64,000 bases of DNA from Burkholderiales bacterium (GTDB taxonomy: Bacteria; Pseudomonadota; Gammaproteobacteria; Burkholderiales; Burkholderiaceae_C), in assembly GCA_016000265.1 (NCBI GenBank), contig JAECRL010000007.1:118376-182375 (forward strand), read 5' to 3'. The notes under the pieces were generated by a model. It worked only from the letters and a program-made list of their open reading frames with translations. It made no database searches and had not been told where the DNA came from. Positions 30,203 through 37,699 of the stretch are shown here, in pieces (the first letter of the stretch is position 1; each line of letters starts with the position of its first letter). Both the position numbers and the translations under genes were made by a program.

Positions 30203-30588
30203 GGTCGTGGTGCCCAGCGCACACGGAGTCGATGCGTTTGGTCGGCCTCGCTGACACCGTTCACGTCGCGGACGGACACGGTGAACAGGATGCGCCCGGC
30301 CTGGGTTGGCGTGCCGCTCACCACGCCTTCGGGGCTGAGCGAAAGCCCAAATGGCGCCAAGTTGCCTGAGGTCAGCGTGTGGGTGTAGGGCGGCGTGCCG
30401 CCCGTGGCGCTGATCAACCGCTCGTACCGGCGTCCAACCGTGGCGGCAGGGAGCTTGGTGAGCACCGACGCGTGCACAGGCTGCGTCGCGCTGGTGGGCC
30501 CGTGGGGCGCTTCAGCCCAAGACGCCGTTGGCAGGCTGACCAGGAGGCCGCAGAGCGCGGACAAGACGGCGGGAAGGAAAAACTTCAT
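30199..30588 (-). CDS. Secreted putative Ig-fold (He_PIG-like) protein
   Basis: A 129-aa exported protein with a signal peptide ending near ASWAEA. The mature part contains one domain with the putative-Ig pattern: LPAATVGRRYERLISATGG, then PPYTHTLTSGNLAPFGLSLS, and GVVSGTPTQAGRILFTVSVRD. The GxxSGTPTxxG motif is characteristic of He_PIG repeats in surface proteins. It is coupled by a 4-bp overlap to the excalibur protein, so the two secreted products probably act together. No good ribosome site is seen; a GTG at 30597 is an alternative start. Confidence 0.72.
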   Translation of the reverse strand: MKFFLPAVLSALCGLLVSLPTASWAEAPHGPTSATQPVHASVLTKLPAATVGRRYERLISATGGTPPYTHTLTSGNLAPFGLSLSPEGVVSGTPTQAGRILFTVSVRDVNGVSEADQTHRLRVRWAPRP

Positions 30589-30765
30589 GGCATGCACCGT
30601 GTCAAAAGCCTTGCGGGTGGGGGCTTAACTTCTTTTGCCAAGTTGTTTGATTTGCAGTTGGCGCGTCATTTCGCCTGAGGGGCGGAATGGATCGAATCAG
30701 CTCGGCAGGCCTGATTATTGGGGGAGACTCATATCTAAAACCTGACGTACGCTGTGAACAGAGAT

Positions 30766-30833
30766 GGAGCGCAAAGTAGGGGTGCACCGGAAAGCGCAGT
30801 TTTTGGGCAGGCATTTGACCGACCAGTTTGCGC
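30766..30833 (-). repeat. Candidate degenerate attC site after the EEP cassette
   Basis: Downstream of the gene at 30852-31550 on the minus strand, GCGCAAACTGGTCGGTCAA (30815-30833) resembles the start of the well-formed attC at 32454-32572, and TTTGCGC at 30769-30775 complements GCGCAAA. The inner boxes do not pair well, so this is tentative. The remaining gap 30589-30765 shows no other feature. Confidence 0.35.
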
Positions 30834-30851
30834 GACAGAGGCAATAGGAAT

Positions 30852-31550
30852 TCATTGTGTTTCGACCACAAGTGGCATGTGATCGCTGACTTCCAGCCAG
30901 TCTGCAGGATCACCGATTTCGCACGTAGCCCCCTTTAGAAGGCTGCTCGAAAGGAACGCGTAATCAATGTGATATGGCCGGGACAGCTTGCGGTTCATGT
31001 AGAAAGTTGGGCGCGACTCTTTACCCTGAGCTTCACCGCTGACAGCGTGATAGGTACTCGTGAGCCCAAGATCACGCAGTTGCCGAACCACGTCACTGTG
31101 ATTCCACCAACGATCCCACACGTCCCAGCACGCATTGCTGTTCAAATCACCGATGAGCGCAGCGGGACCAGCCGAAAGGAAGCTCTCATGCCGTTGCAAG
31201 AACTTCCAGAGTTGGCCGATGTACCGAAAAGTGGGTGAGTTAGCTTCGCGGGTCCACGCGGCAAGCAAATTGAACTGTTGATTGATGACGCAAGGCAGAA
31301 AGAGCTCTAACGGCGCACAGTCGAGCGGCACAACGTCGATTTGCACATCAGGCTTGGCAAACACACCTAAACCGCGATTCTTATTGGTGCCGACCCAAAC
31401 GCAATTCGCCGCCCACTCCTTGTACTGGTCGGACTTGCTCCGATGGGGATCTTCGCATTCCTGAATGACATAAATATCGGCCTCAAAGGTCGATAGTTTG
31501 GTCAATTTGTGGCGCAATGCGCCGTTGCAGTTCCAGTTGACGATTTTCAT
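30852..31550 (-). CDS. Endonuclease/exonuclease/phosphatase (EEP) family protein, cassette-borne
   Basis: A 232-aa protein with the EEP fold: the N-terminal metal-binding NWNCNGALRHK, DIYVIQECEDPH with the catalytic Glu, LIGDLNSNACWD with the Asp-x-Asn pair, and a C-terminal SDHMPLVVE with the Asp-His pair. All key residues of a Mg-dependent phosphodiesterase/nuclease are present. GC content is well below the chromosome. The ATG at 31550 lies about a dozen bases after the attC at 31564-31677, typical of an integron gene cassette. Substrate (nucleic acid or phosphoester) unknown. Confidence 0.8.
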   Translation of the reverse strand: MKIVNWNCNGALRHKLTKLSTFEADIYVIQECEDPHRSKSDQYKEWAANCVWVGTNKNRGLGVFAKPDVQIDVVPLDCAPLELFLPCVINQQFNLLAAWTREANSPTFRYIGQLWKFLQRHESFLSAGPAALIGDLNSNACWDVWDRWWNHSDVVRQLRDLGLTSTYHAVSGEAQGKESRPTFYMNRKLSRPYHIDYAFLSSSLLKGATCEIGDPADWLEVSDHMPLVVETQ

Positions 31551-31563
31551 CGCGCAATTTTCC

Positions 31564-31677
31564 AAATGCCCTAGTTAACCGGCGCCGAAGCACGAAGTGC
31601 GGAGGGTACCGCTACAGGCCATGAGAATGCTGAAGGCATGGCCTGTAGCGGCGTCCGCGTTGAACGACCAGTAGGCT
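31564..31677 (-). repeat. attC recombination site 2 (integron type)
   Basis: A ~114-bp imperfect palindrome between two minus-strand cassette genes. The central stem is a perfect 15-bp inverted repeat, 31609-31623 with 31637-31651. Inner boxes GGCGCCG (31581-31587) and GGCGTCCGC (31650-31658) are identical to those of attC site 1, and the outer core boxes are degenerate. Next to it the next cassette gene starts after a very short leader. Confidence 0.75.
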
Positions 31678-31781
31678 GGGGCGCCAAGGCGGGGTTTGGC
31701 AAGCTCACTCCGGTTGGGTTGGGTTCGAATATTCAAAAAGTTGAGAGACAGCCCCATGTATTGTCTACTTCAAGCTACTTT

Positions 31782-32429
31782 TCACTGTGTGCTTACCTCT
31801 GTGACCCGGTCCCTTATGGCTGCACAAGTTGCTTCAATGAGGCCTAGAAGTTCCTCATGATTCTTCATTGCCTCCTTATAGTACTCGGACTTGGGCCGTT
31901 CGTCGTACTCATAATCGATCAGCTCATGCCTGCACTTTTCCCTGACCTCTGAGAGCGCGTTGTAAATGGCTGCTGGATAGAACGGCTTGTTCTTCTCAAT
32001 GACATCAAGGAAGGCGTTGTAAGGCACTGTGAAGGCTTGCATTCGGGCTCGCATTCGATCTTCTTTGGACTCATTTAAGTCAAAGCGATCCATTACCGGG
32101 CGCAGGCTAAGCGTTGCTTGTCTCAGTGAGAAGAGTTGCTCCCAGGCGAGCTTATAGATCTGGTACTCGTGCTCGAACTGAAGCTTGCTGACGTGAACCG
32201 TCTTTTGTAATGCTGCGTCCATGCGTAATTTAAGAACCACTGCTTGCTGGTCAAGTTGAGCTTTCAGCTCCGTAATCCTTTTGTCCCGTTCTTCCCCCTC
32301 GCGACGGGCGATTCTCTCCGCCCATATCTTGCTCAGGAACACAGAGAGGCCAGCCAGTACGACAGCAGCTCCGCCAGCGACCTTGAGAAGCTCGCTGTAG
32401 ATCAGAGAAACAACTTCAGAATCTTGCAT
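31782..32429 (-). CDS. Cassette-borne membrane-anchored coiled-coil protein, unknown function
   Basis: A 215-aa protein with one N-terminal membrane helix (LLKVAGGAAVVLAGLSVFL), then a charged coiled-coil region (ERIARREGEERDKRITELKA and on) and a helical C-terminal domain. I recognise no family. GC content is low relative to the chromosome. The gene starts 24 nt after the recombination point of attC site 1 and is followed by attC site 2, so it is a gene cassette. About 100 bp between its stop and attC site 2 hold nothing recognisable. Confidence 0.7.
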   Translation of the reverse strand: MQDSEVVSLIYSELLKVAGGAAVVLAGLSVFLSKIWAERIARREGEERDKRITELKAQLDQQAVVLKLRMDAALQKTVHVSKLQFEHEYQIYKLAWEQLFSLRQATLSLRPVMDRFDLNESKEDRMRARMQAFTVPYNAFLDVIEKNKPFYPAAIYNALSEVREKCRHELIDYEYDERPKSEYYKEAMKNHEELLGLIEATCAAIRDRVTEVSTQ

Positions 32430-32453
32430 ATCGACTAACGATTGAATTTATTG

Positions 32454-32572
32454 GCATAACGCCTAAGTAAGCGGCGCCGGAAGGAGCGCAGCGAGTGCAG
32501 GGCACCAACAAAGCCCATGAAAATGGCGAAGCCATGGGCTTTGTTGGCGTCCGCTTGACCGCCCAGTTAGGT
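32454..32572 (-). repeat. attC recombination site 1 (integron type)
   Basis: A 119-bp imperfect palindrome. Read on the minus strand it opens with ACCTAAC (32566-32572) and ends with GTTATGC (32454-32460), close to the RYYYAAC and GTTRRRY core sites. The central stem is a perfect 15-bp inverted repeat, 32505-32519 with 32533-32547. The opening ACCTAAC is the exact complement of GTTAGGT lying just upstream of the gene it follows, which is the signature of a cassette that integrated as a circle. Confidence 0.85.
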
Positions 32573-32581
32573 TTTGCGATT

Positions 32582-33271
32582 TTACTCCTTGGTGGCACTG
32601 GCCTTCCTTTCCTTTTTTGCCGGGCGAGAAGGAATTTTTAGTTTTGCTGATTTCTTCTTGCTGATGTAGATGGACTCGATTAAATTTTCAATGACATCCA
32701 TGATTGCTTCAACTTCGGCTGCGCTGGCTTTGAAGCCTCTGTGCATGCTGGCATGCCCGGCCTCGATAACTGGCTCCAGAGCTTCCCTCTGAAGCTTTGA
32801 AATGAAGCCATCAGTCTCGAATTTGGATAGGTTTGCAACAAAGCTTCCTTGATCTTCAACTGACTCAATCATTATCTGCTCTAGTAGGGCTCTTATGCCT
32901 AGCACAGCCAACCTAAGGTTGTTGGCTTCAAGTGATACATATATTTCTTGCAGGAAATCTCGCTTGAATGGATTGTCAATTGACTCAGAGAAAAGGAGTT
33001 CGTGCATCCATTTTGGTTGGCGCCTAGAAACCTTTGGTGGCCATTGTGATTTCTCGGTGCCATCGAGTCCGCTACACCACCAATCCATATGAAGGCTGAT
33101 ATTCTCGCAGCCATTGCATTCCACTAGGCGGTATGTGCATTTTTCTTCATATATTAGGTGGTCTTCTTCGTCGCCCTCTTGGTGCAGTTTTTTTGTGAGA
33201 TACAGCGTTGTGTGCCATCTCTGTCCAAGGCACGCGTTGCAGTGCAGCTTTATCTTTTCCGAAGGGCTCAT
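32582..33271 (-). CDS. DUF4145-like protein, cassette-borne
   Basis: A 229-aa soluble protein. Two Cys pairs near the N-terminus (HCNACLGQRWH and ECNGCENISLH) suggest a zinc ribbon. The middle and C-terminal part (LEANNLRLAVLGIRALLEQ and HASMHRGFKASAAEVEAIMD) matches DUF4145, a domain often found beside restriction and other defence functions; a Lys-rich tail follows. The ATG at 33271 has GGAG 6 nt upstream. It is flanked by GTTAGGT upstream and attC site 1 downstream and is the first gene of the cassette array. Function unknown, defence is a guess. Confidence 0.72.
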   Translation of the reverse strand: MSPSEKIKLHCNACLGQRWHTTLYLTKKLHQEGDEEDHLIYEEKCTYRLVECNGCENISLHMDWWCSGLDGTEKSQWPPKVSRRQPKWMHELLFSESIDNPFKRDFLQEIYVSLEANNLRLAVLGIRALLEQIMIESVEDQGSFVANLSKFETDGFISKLQREALEPVIEAGHASMHRGFKASAAEVEAIMDVIENLIESIYISKKKSAKLKIPSRPAKKERKASATKE

Positions 33272-33287
33272 TTCGAACTCCAAAACC

Positions 33288-33345
33288 TAACTGGAAATAG
33301 ACAACGCCGAATTTTCAGCCGGTGTTGTCCTAAAACCTGGCACCC
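33288..33345 (-). repeat. Cassette-array core site (attI-like or degenerate attC)
   Basis: On the minus strand GTTAGGT, a perfect GTTRRRY core, lies just upstream of the DUF4145 gene and is preceded by a GACAAC...GTTGTC inverted repeat. It marks the 5' boundary of the first cassette. No integrase gene lies beyond it; 33346-33487 shows nothing recognisable. Confidence 0.55.
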
Positions 33346-33487
33346 ACAACGCTGGGCTGATGCAAGTACTAGATGCGCAAGACATTCAATCTCCCAATTT
33401 GTTTGTTCGGTGACGTGCTTTGCAGCCTAAACCAACCCGTTACAAATGTGGAGTCCCAAAACGCCACACCTCCCCCGCCCGCCCACA

Positions 33488-33745
33488 GCGGGGCACAAAT
33501 GGCGAAGCCGGCATCGGCTCGGGCGCCTCGCGGGTGCCGAGGAGCGCAGCGGCAAGGTGGGCGCGCGCAGCGTGCTTGCGTTTCTGACTGGCCTGAGTTG
33601 TTTGAACGCAGCGCCCACCGGGCGCGGAGTGAGTTCGAAGGCCCCACCTTGCCGCGAGCACCGCAGGGCAGTCATGCCGAAGGCATGACCACCCGCGTGG
33701 CGCCCGAGCCGATGCCGGCGCAGCCTCGCCCCGCGCTGCCCCGCC
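33488..33745 (-). repeat. Structured intergenic repeat, copy B (~258 bp, inverted relative to copy A)
   Basis: Shares ordered blocks with copy A: the 20-base block at 33654-33673 and the 14-base block at 33534-33547 are exact on the opposite strand. Its ends are a 30-bp inverted repeat, 33507-33536 with 33690-33719, matching at 29 of 30 positions. An inner 13-bp stem pairs 33549-33561 with 33643-33655, and a small hairpin GTCATGCC/GGCATGAC lies at 33671-33689. It separates the cassette array from the two-component system. A CAAACAAACAAA run follows at 33757-33769. Confidence 0.7.
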
Positions 33746-33772
33746 AAAGCGCTCAACAAACAAACAAATGAA

Positions 33773-34417
33773 TCAGGCCGAAACCACCTGCTGCCTCACG
33801 GCATACAGCGCCAGCTCCACGTCGTTGCGCGTCCCCGTCTTCTCCAGAATCCGCGCCCGATAAGTCGACACCGTGTTCGACGACAGGTTCAACAACGCCG
33901 CAATCTGCCCCACCGACTGCCCCTGCGCCAGCAACCTGAACACCTGGTTCTCCCGCTGCGACAGCGACTCGTGCGGCGCCTGCGGCGACACCTCGCTCAC
34001 CGCGTTGGCCAGCAAGTCCGCCACCGAAGGCGTCAGGTAGCGCCCGCCCGACGCCGCCTTGCGCAAGCCCGCCACGATGTCGTCCGGGTCCGCGCTCTTG
34101 TTCAGGTAGCCCGCCGCCCCCGCGCGAATGCACCGCACCGCAAACTGGTTGTCCGGGTAGGTGCTCAGCATCAGCACCGGCAGCCCCGCGAACTCCGACT
34201 GAATCTGCTTGAGCACCTCCAGCCCATCGCGCCCCGGCAAAGCGATGTCCAGCAGCACCACGTTCACCGCCTGCCCCGAGCGCAAAGCCTGCAAAGCCTC
34301 CGCACCGTGGGCGGCTTCGGCCACCACCTGCACGCCCTCGTAATCGGCCAGCACCTGGCGCAGGCCCTCCCGCACGATGCGGTGGTCGTCCACGATCATC
34401 ACGCGGATCGTGCGCAT
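33773..34417 (-). CDS. NarL/FixJ-family response regulator
   Basis: A 214-aa transcription factor. The receiver domain spans ~1-120 with VMIVDDHRIVREGL, the phospho-acceptor Asp in NVVLLDIALPGRDG, and the conserved Lys in GYLNKSADP. The C-terminal LuxR-type helix-turn-helix (LSQRENQVFRLLAQGQSVGQ, then LSSNTVSTYRARILEK) binds DNA. The ATG at 34417 overlaps the kinase stop in TGATG, so the pair is translationally coupled and cognate. Targets unknown; the hydrolase gene upstream in the same direction is one candidate. Confidence 0.92.
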   Translation of the reverse strand: MRTIRVMIVDDHRIVREGLRQVLADYEGVQVVAEAAHGAEALQALRSGQAVNVVLLDIALPGRDGLEVLKQIQSEFAGLPVLMLSTYPDNQFAVRCIRAGAAGYLNKSADPDDIVAGLRKAASGGRYLTPSVADLLANAVSEVSPQAPHESLSQRENQVFRLLAQGQSVGQIAALLNLSSNTVSTYRARILEKTGTRNDVELALYAVRQQVVSA

Positions 34418-35655
34418 CACGCCGCGTGCCCCTGCCCGATGGCCGCCCGCTCCAGCGGCATGCTCAAGATCACCTGCGTGCCCTGCCCCGGCTGGCTGTC
34501 GATCTGCAACCAGCCGCCGTGGTGGCCCGCGCGCTCGCGCATGCCCATCACCCCATAGGCATCGGCCCGCTCGAAGGCACTCGGCGGCGCGCCCTTGCCG
34601 TTGTCCTTGACCAGCAAGGTCAGGTCACCCGGCACGGCGCGCACGCGAATCAGCACCTCGCTGGCCTGCGCGTGGCGGGCCACGTTGCTCAGCATCTCCT
34701 GGAAGATGCGGAAGATGGCGGTGGCGTGGCCGGCTTGCGGCACCTCCAGCCCCGGCGCGATGTCGATGGACCACTGGCATTCCAGCTCGCTGCTGTCGAT
34801 GAAGTCCCGCACCTGCCACTCCAGCGTGGCCCACAGGCCCTGGTGGTCGAGGATGGAGGGGCGCAGGTCGGTGATGATGCGGCCCACGTTGTCGACCGCG
34901 TTGTCGATCAGGCCGCGCATGCCGTGGCATTTGCAGCGCAAGGCGGGCTGGTCAACCAGGCGCTTTTCCATCCAGCTCACGTCCATCTTCAGGCCCACCA
35001 GCAGGCTGCCGAGCTCGTCGTGGATCTCGCGCGCGATGCGGGTGCGCTCGTCTTCGCGCACGTGGTCGAGGTGGGCCTGCAGGTCGCGCAACTGGGCCAG
35101 GGCCTGGCTCAGCGCCTGGGTGCGCTCGGCCACGCGGCGCTCCAGCTGCTCGCGCGCCTGGTGGAGCTGCTGCTCTTGCTGCTTGCGCTGGCTGATGTCA
35201 ACGAAGGTGACGACGGCACCCAGCACGCGCTCGCCGTCCAGGATGGGGTAGGAGGTGTACTCCACGGCCAGCGCGGTGCCGTCGTGGCGCCACAGCACCT
35301 CGCTGTCGACGCGGCAGGGCACGCCGGCGCGGAAGGCGCGGAAGATGGGGCAGTCGCCCTCCGGGTAACGGCCCCCATCCGCATGCGTGTGGTGCGTGAG
35401 GGCGTGCATGTTGCGCCCCAGCACCTCGTGCGGCGGGTAGCCCAGCATGCGGGCCGCGGCCGGGTTGATGAAGCTGCAGCGGCCGTCGGTGTCCACGCCG
35501 TAGATGCCCTCTCCGGTGGAGTCGAGCAGCAAGCTCAGGCGGTCACGCCAGACCTCGGCCGCCCGCTTGACGTCAGGGTCGGGGGCGGGGTCGGCCCCCA
35601 GCAGCGCGGCGCCGCTCAAGGCCAGGTCGGTGGGAAAGGGCGCGCGGTGAGACAT
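34417..35655 (-). CDS. PAS-domain sensor histidine kinase (NarX/HisKA_3 type)
   Basis: A 412-aa soluble kinase. A PAS/PAC region (~35-157; GIYGVDTDGRCSFINPAAAR) leads into a coiled coil and the HisKA_3 domain with His212 in RIAREIHDELGSLL. The ATPase domain has FQEMLSNVARHA and KDNGKG, ending with GVMGMRERA. No membrane helices are present, so the signal is cytoplasmic. A perfect 24-bp hairpin ends one base before its ATG, leaving no room for a ribosome site, so initiation may be unusual or the true start may lie elsewhere. Confidence 0.85.
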   Translation of the reverse strand: MSHRAPFPTDLALSGAALLGADPAPDPDVKRAAEVWRDRLSLLLDSTGEGIYGVDTDGRCSFINPAAARMLGYPPHEVLGRNMHALTHHTHADGGRYPEGDCPIFRAFRAGVPCRVDSEVLWRHDGTALAVEYTSYPILDGERVLGAVVTFVDISQRKQQEQQLHQAREQLERRVAERTQALSQALAQLRDLQAHLDHVREDERTRIAREIHDELGSLLVGLKMDVSWMEKRLVDQPALRCKCHGMRGLIDNAVDNVGRIITDLRPSILDHQGLWATLEWQVRDFIDSSELECQWSIDIAPGLEVPQAGHATAIFRIFQEMLSNVARHAQASEVLIRVRAVPGDLTLLVKDNGKGAPPSAFERADAYGVMGMRERAGHHGGWLQIDSQPGQGTQVILSMPLERAAIGQGHAA

Positions 35656-35656
35656 G

Positions 35657-35716
35657 GTGGGCCTCACCGTGCAAGCGCCGTGCCACCGGGGGCGGCGCTT
35701 GCACGGTGAGGCCCAC
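35657..35716. terminator. Perfect 24-bp inverted repeat abutting the kinase start codon
   Basis: Positions 35657-35680 and 35693-35716 are perfectly complementary, with a 12-nt loop between them. It lies 25 bp past the stop of the upstream hydrolase gene and one base before the kinase ATG (both genes on the minus strand). It could terminate hydrolase transcription, though no T-run follows, or block kinase translation. Confidence 0.6.
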
Positions 35717-35741
35717 CCCGGGAAGTCCTGGGGGACGGCGC

Positions 35742-36689
35742 TCAGCGCGCGTAGGCCTGCTTGAGCGCCGCAGCCAGCCCCTGGTGGGCGTCGGCCGCCT
35801 CGGGGATGAAGCGCCCCAGGTTGATGAAGTCGTGGATCACGCCCGGCCACACGCGCAGCTCCACGGGCACGCCCGCCTGGCGCAGGCGCTCGGCGTAGAG
35901 GTGGCCTTCGTCGGTCAGCGGGTCGCACTCGGCCAGGCCGATCCAGGCCGGCGCCACCTGGGCGTGGTCGGGGGCGTGCAGGGGCTCGCGGTGCCAGCGC
36001 TCGCGCAGCGCGCCGCCCTGGGCGTTTTTCTCGAACCAGTGCATCAGGTCCCACGACAGCAGGGTGCTGGCCGAGTAGGTGGTGAAGGACTCGGTCTTCA
36101 TGCCCAGCTGCACCGAGGGGTAGAACAGCGCCTGCAGCACCAGGGGGATGCCGGCGTCGCGCGCCAGCAAGGCGGTGGAGGCCGCCAGGGTGCCGCCCGC
36201 GCTGTCGCCGCCCACGGCGATGCGGTTGCGGTCCAGCCCGCGGGTGTGGCCGTGCTCGGCCAGCCACTGCAGGGCGGCGAAGCTGTCGTCCAGGCCAGCG
36301 GGGAACTTGTGCTCGGGCGCCAGGCGGTAGTCCACCGCCACGACGGCACCACCGGAGTGCTGGGCCAGCACGGTGCACATGGCCTCGCAGGTCTCGATGC
36401 CGCCGATGACGAAGCCGCCGCCGTGCAGGTACAGCAGCACGGGCTGGTCGGGCTCGTGGCTGGCGGCCCACAGGCGCGCCGGGATCGGGCCGGTGGGGCC
36501 CGGGATCTCGAAGTTCTCCACCCGGGGCAGCGGCAGCGGCGGGCGCGCCGTGGCGCCCACGCCCATGCGGTAGGACTGGCGCGCCATCTCGACGGGCTGG
36601 GTGTGGATGGGCGGGAAGCCCGCGCGCTTGACGTTGTCGATCAGCGCCTGAACGGCGGCGGTGAAGGGGCTGCGGGGCGTGTCGCTCAT
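35742..36689 (-). CDS. Alpha/beta hydrolase, hormone-sensitive-lipase family
   Basis: A 315-aa esterase/lipase. The oxyanion motif HGGGFVIGG and the nucleophile motif GGDSAGGTLA are the two hallmarks of the HSL family, together with AVDYRLAPEHKFPA between them. The acid and His are probably in ECDPLTDEG and VIHDFINL. Such enzymes hydrolyse short- to medium-chain esters in the cytoplasm. No signal peptide. Same strand as the two-component genes downstream, separated by the perfect hairpin. Confidence 0.9.
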   Translation of the reverse strand: MSDTPRSPFTAAVQALIDNVKRAGFPPIHTQPVEMARQSYRMGVGATARPPLPLPRVENFEIPGPTGPIPARLWAASHEPDQPVLLYLHGGGFVIGGIETCEAMCTVLAQHSGGAVVAVDYRLAPEHKFPAGLDDSFAALQWLAEHGHTRGLDRNRIAVGGDSAGGTLAASTALLARDAGIPLVLQALFYPSVQLGMKTESFTTYSASTLLSWDLMHWFEKNAQGGALRERWHREPLHAPDHAQVAPAWIGLAECDPLTDEGHLYAERLRQAGVPVELRVWPGVIHDFINLGRFIPEAADAHQGLAAALKQAYAR

Positions 36690-36709
36690 GGGGTGGGGTC
36701 TCCTCGACT

Positions 36710-37459
36710 TCAGGGGGCGGTGACGCGGATGGACAGCTGCAGCAACTCGCTCTCATCCAGGTCCCGGGTCGACAGCGTACCGGATTGCGCCTGCTGCGTG
36801 CGCGAGGCGTTGCGCGCCACCACCGTCCACTCGCCCAGGGGCACGCTGAGGGTGCTCATCAGCTCGGTGCGGCGCGTCTGGCCGTCGGGGTCGAGGCGCG
36901 AGCCGCCTGGCAGGCCCTCGCTGGACTGCGCCTCCAGCTCCACGCGCACCGGGGCCCGACCCCCCGGCCAGCGCGGCGTCACCGTCAGGCCCTGGCCCAG
37001 GTCGACCCACTCGGTCTGCGGCCACACGGTCACGCCCCCGTGGGCCTGATGGCCGGGCGTCGGCTGGGCCTGAAAGGACGGTGAAGGTGCCGCCCACGCC
37101 CACTGCCAGCGGGTGACGCTGAGCGTGCGCCCCATGTAGAGGCGCGCACGTCCACCGTTGAGCACCCTGACTTGCTGCACGCTGCCGCTGTCGGCGTCGG
37201 TCTGCACCGTGCCGTGGCTCAGGCCGACCTGGCCGATCACCCCGTGTCGGCTGTCGATGACAACGCGCCCGCGCTGGAGGCCCGCCTGGCTGCGCTGCTG
37301 GCTGAGCTGTCCCTCGACGCGCCACTCGATGAGCAGGTTGCGCGCCGGCAGCTCCCCGGCGCGGGCCGGCCCCGTGGGCACCCAGCAGGCGCTGGCGAAT
37401 GCGAACGCGAACGCGATCCGCGCGGTGACCACCGGGGCCAGGGACGGGAGAGGCGACAT
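36710..37459 (-). CDS. Secreted hypothetical protein, beta-rich
   Basis: A 249-aa exported protein with a signal peptide (ARIAFAFAFASACWVPTG...ARAGE). The mature protein is beta-rich, with VQQVRVLNGGRARLYMGRT, a Trp-rich WQWAWAAP and GLTVTPRWPGG. I recall similar Burkholderiales hypothetical proteins with 'QVRVLNG.RA' and 'V.PRWPGG' motifs, some resembling secretin termini, but no function is established. The start at 37459 was chosen for GGAG 8 nt upstream and a proper signal peptide. It is 20 bp upstream of the hydrolase gene. The gap 37460-37699 shows no feature beyond the HDOD ribosome site. Confidence 0.6.
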   Translation of the reverse strand: MSPLPSLAPVVTARIAFAFAFASACWVPTGPARAGELPARNLLIEWRVEGQLSQQRSQAGLQRGRVVIDSRHGVIGQVGLSHGTVQTDADSGSVQQVRVLNGGRARLYMGRTLSVTRWQWAWAAPSPSFQAQPTPGHQAHGGVTVWPQTEWVDLGQGLTVTPRWPGGRAPVRVELEAQSSEGLPGGSRLDPDGQTRRTELMSTLSVPLGEWTVVARNASRTQQAQSGTLSTRDLDESELLQLSIRVTAP

Positions 37460-37699
37460 GGCAAAGCTCCACACAAGAAAAACCAGGGCAGACCGCAGTG
37501 TGCGACGACGAGTCGGGGCAAAACCGTTAACAAAGCCCGCCTCCACGCTCATTTCCGCCGGTCAAAGAAATTCCGGATCGTGGATCCTCATGTCACGGCC
37601 CCAAACAGCCGATGTACACCCATCTGCCACGCAGCCTGCCTGCCGCATGTTCGCTCGTGGTGATCTCATTGACTTTTCATGCGTAGGAGGCGGGTCAAC

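Noticed and set aside
30602..30913. 103-aa ORF on the minus strand downstream of the EEP gene
   Set aside because: It overlaps the EEP gene, has no recognisable domain and covers the candidate attC; more likely non-coding.
33290..33772. Integron integrase next to the cassette array
   Set aside because: No tyrosine-recombinase frame exists between the first core site and the two-component genes; only repeat copy B is there.
35706..37049. Large plus-strand frames opposite the hydrolase gene and similar long antisense frames elsewhere
   Set aside because: High GC creates long antisense frames; they have low-complexity Ala/Arg/Gly composition and no domains, while the opposite strand carries clear families.
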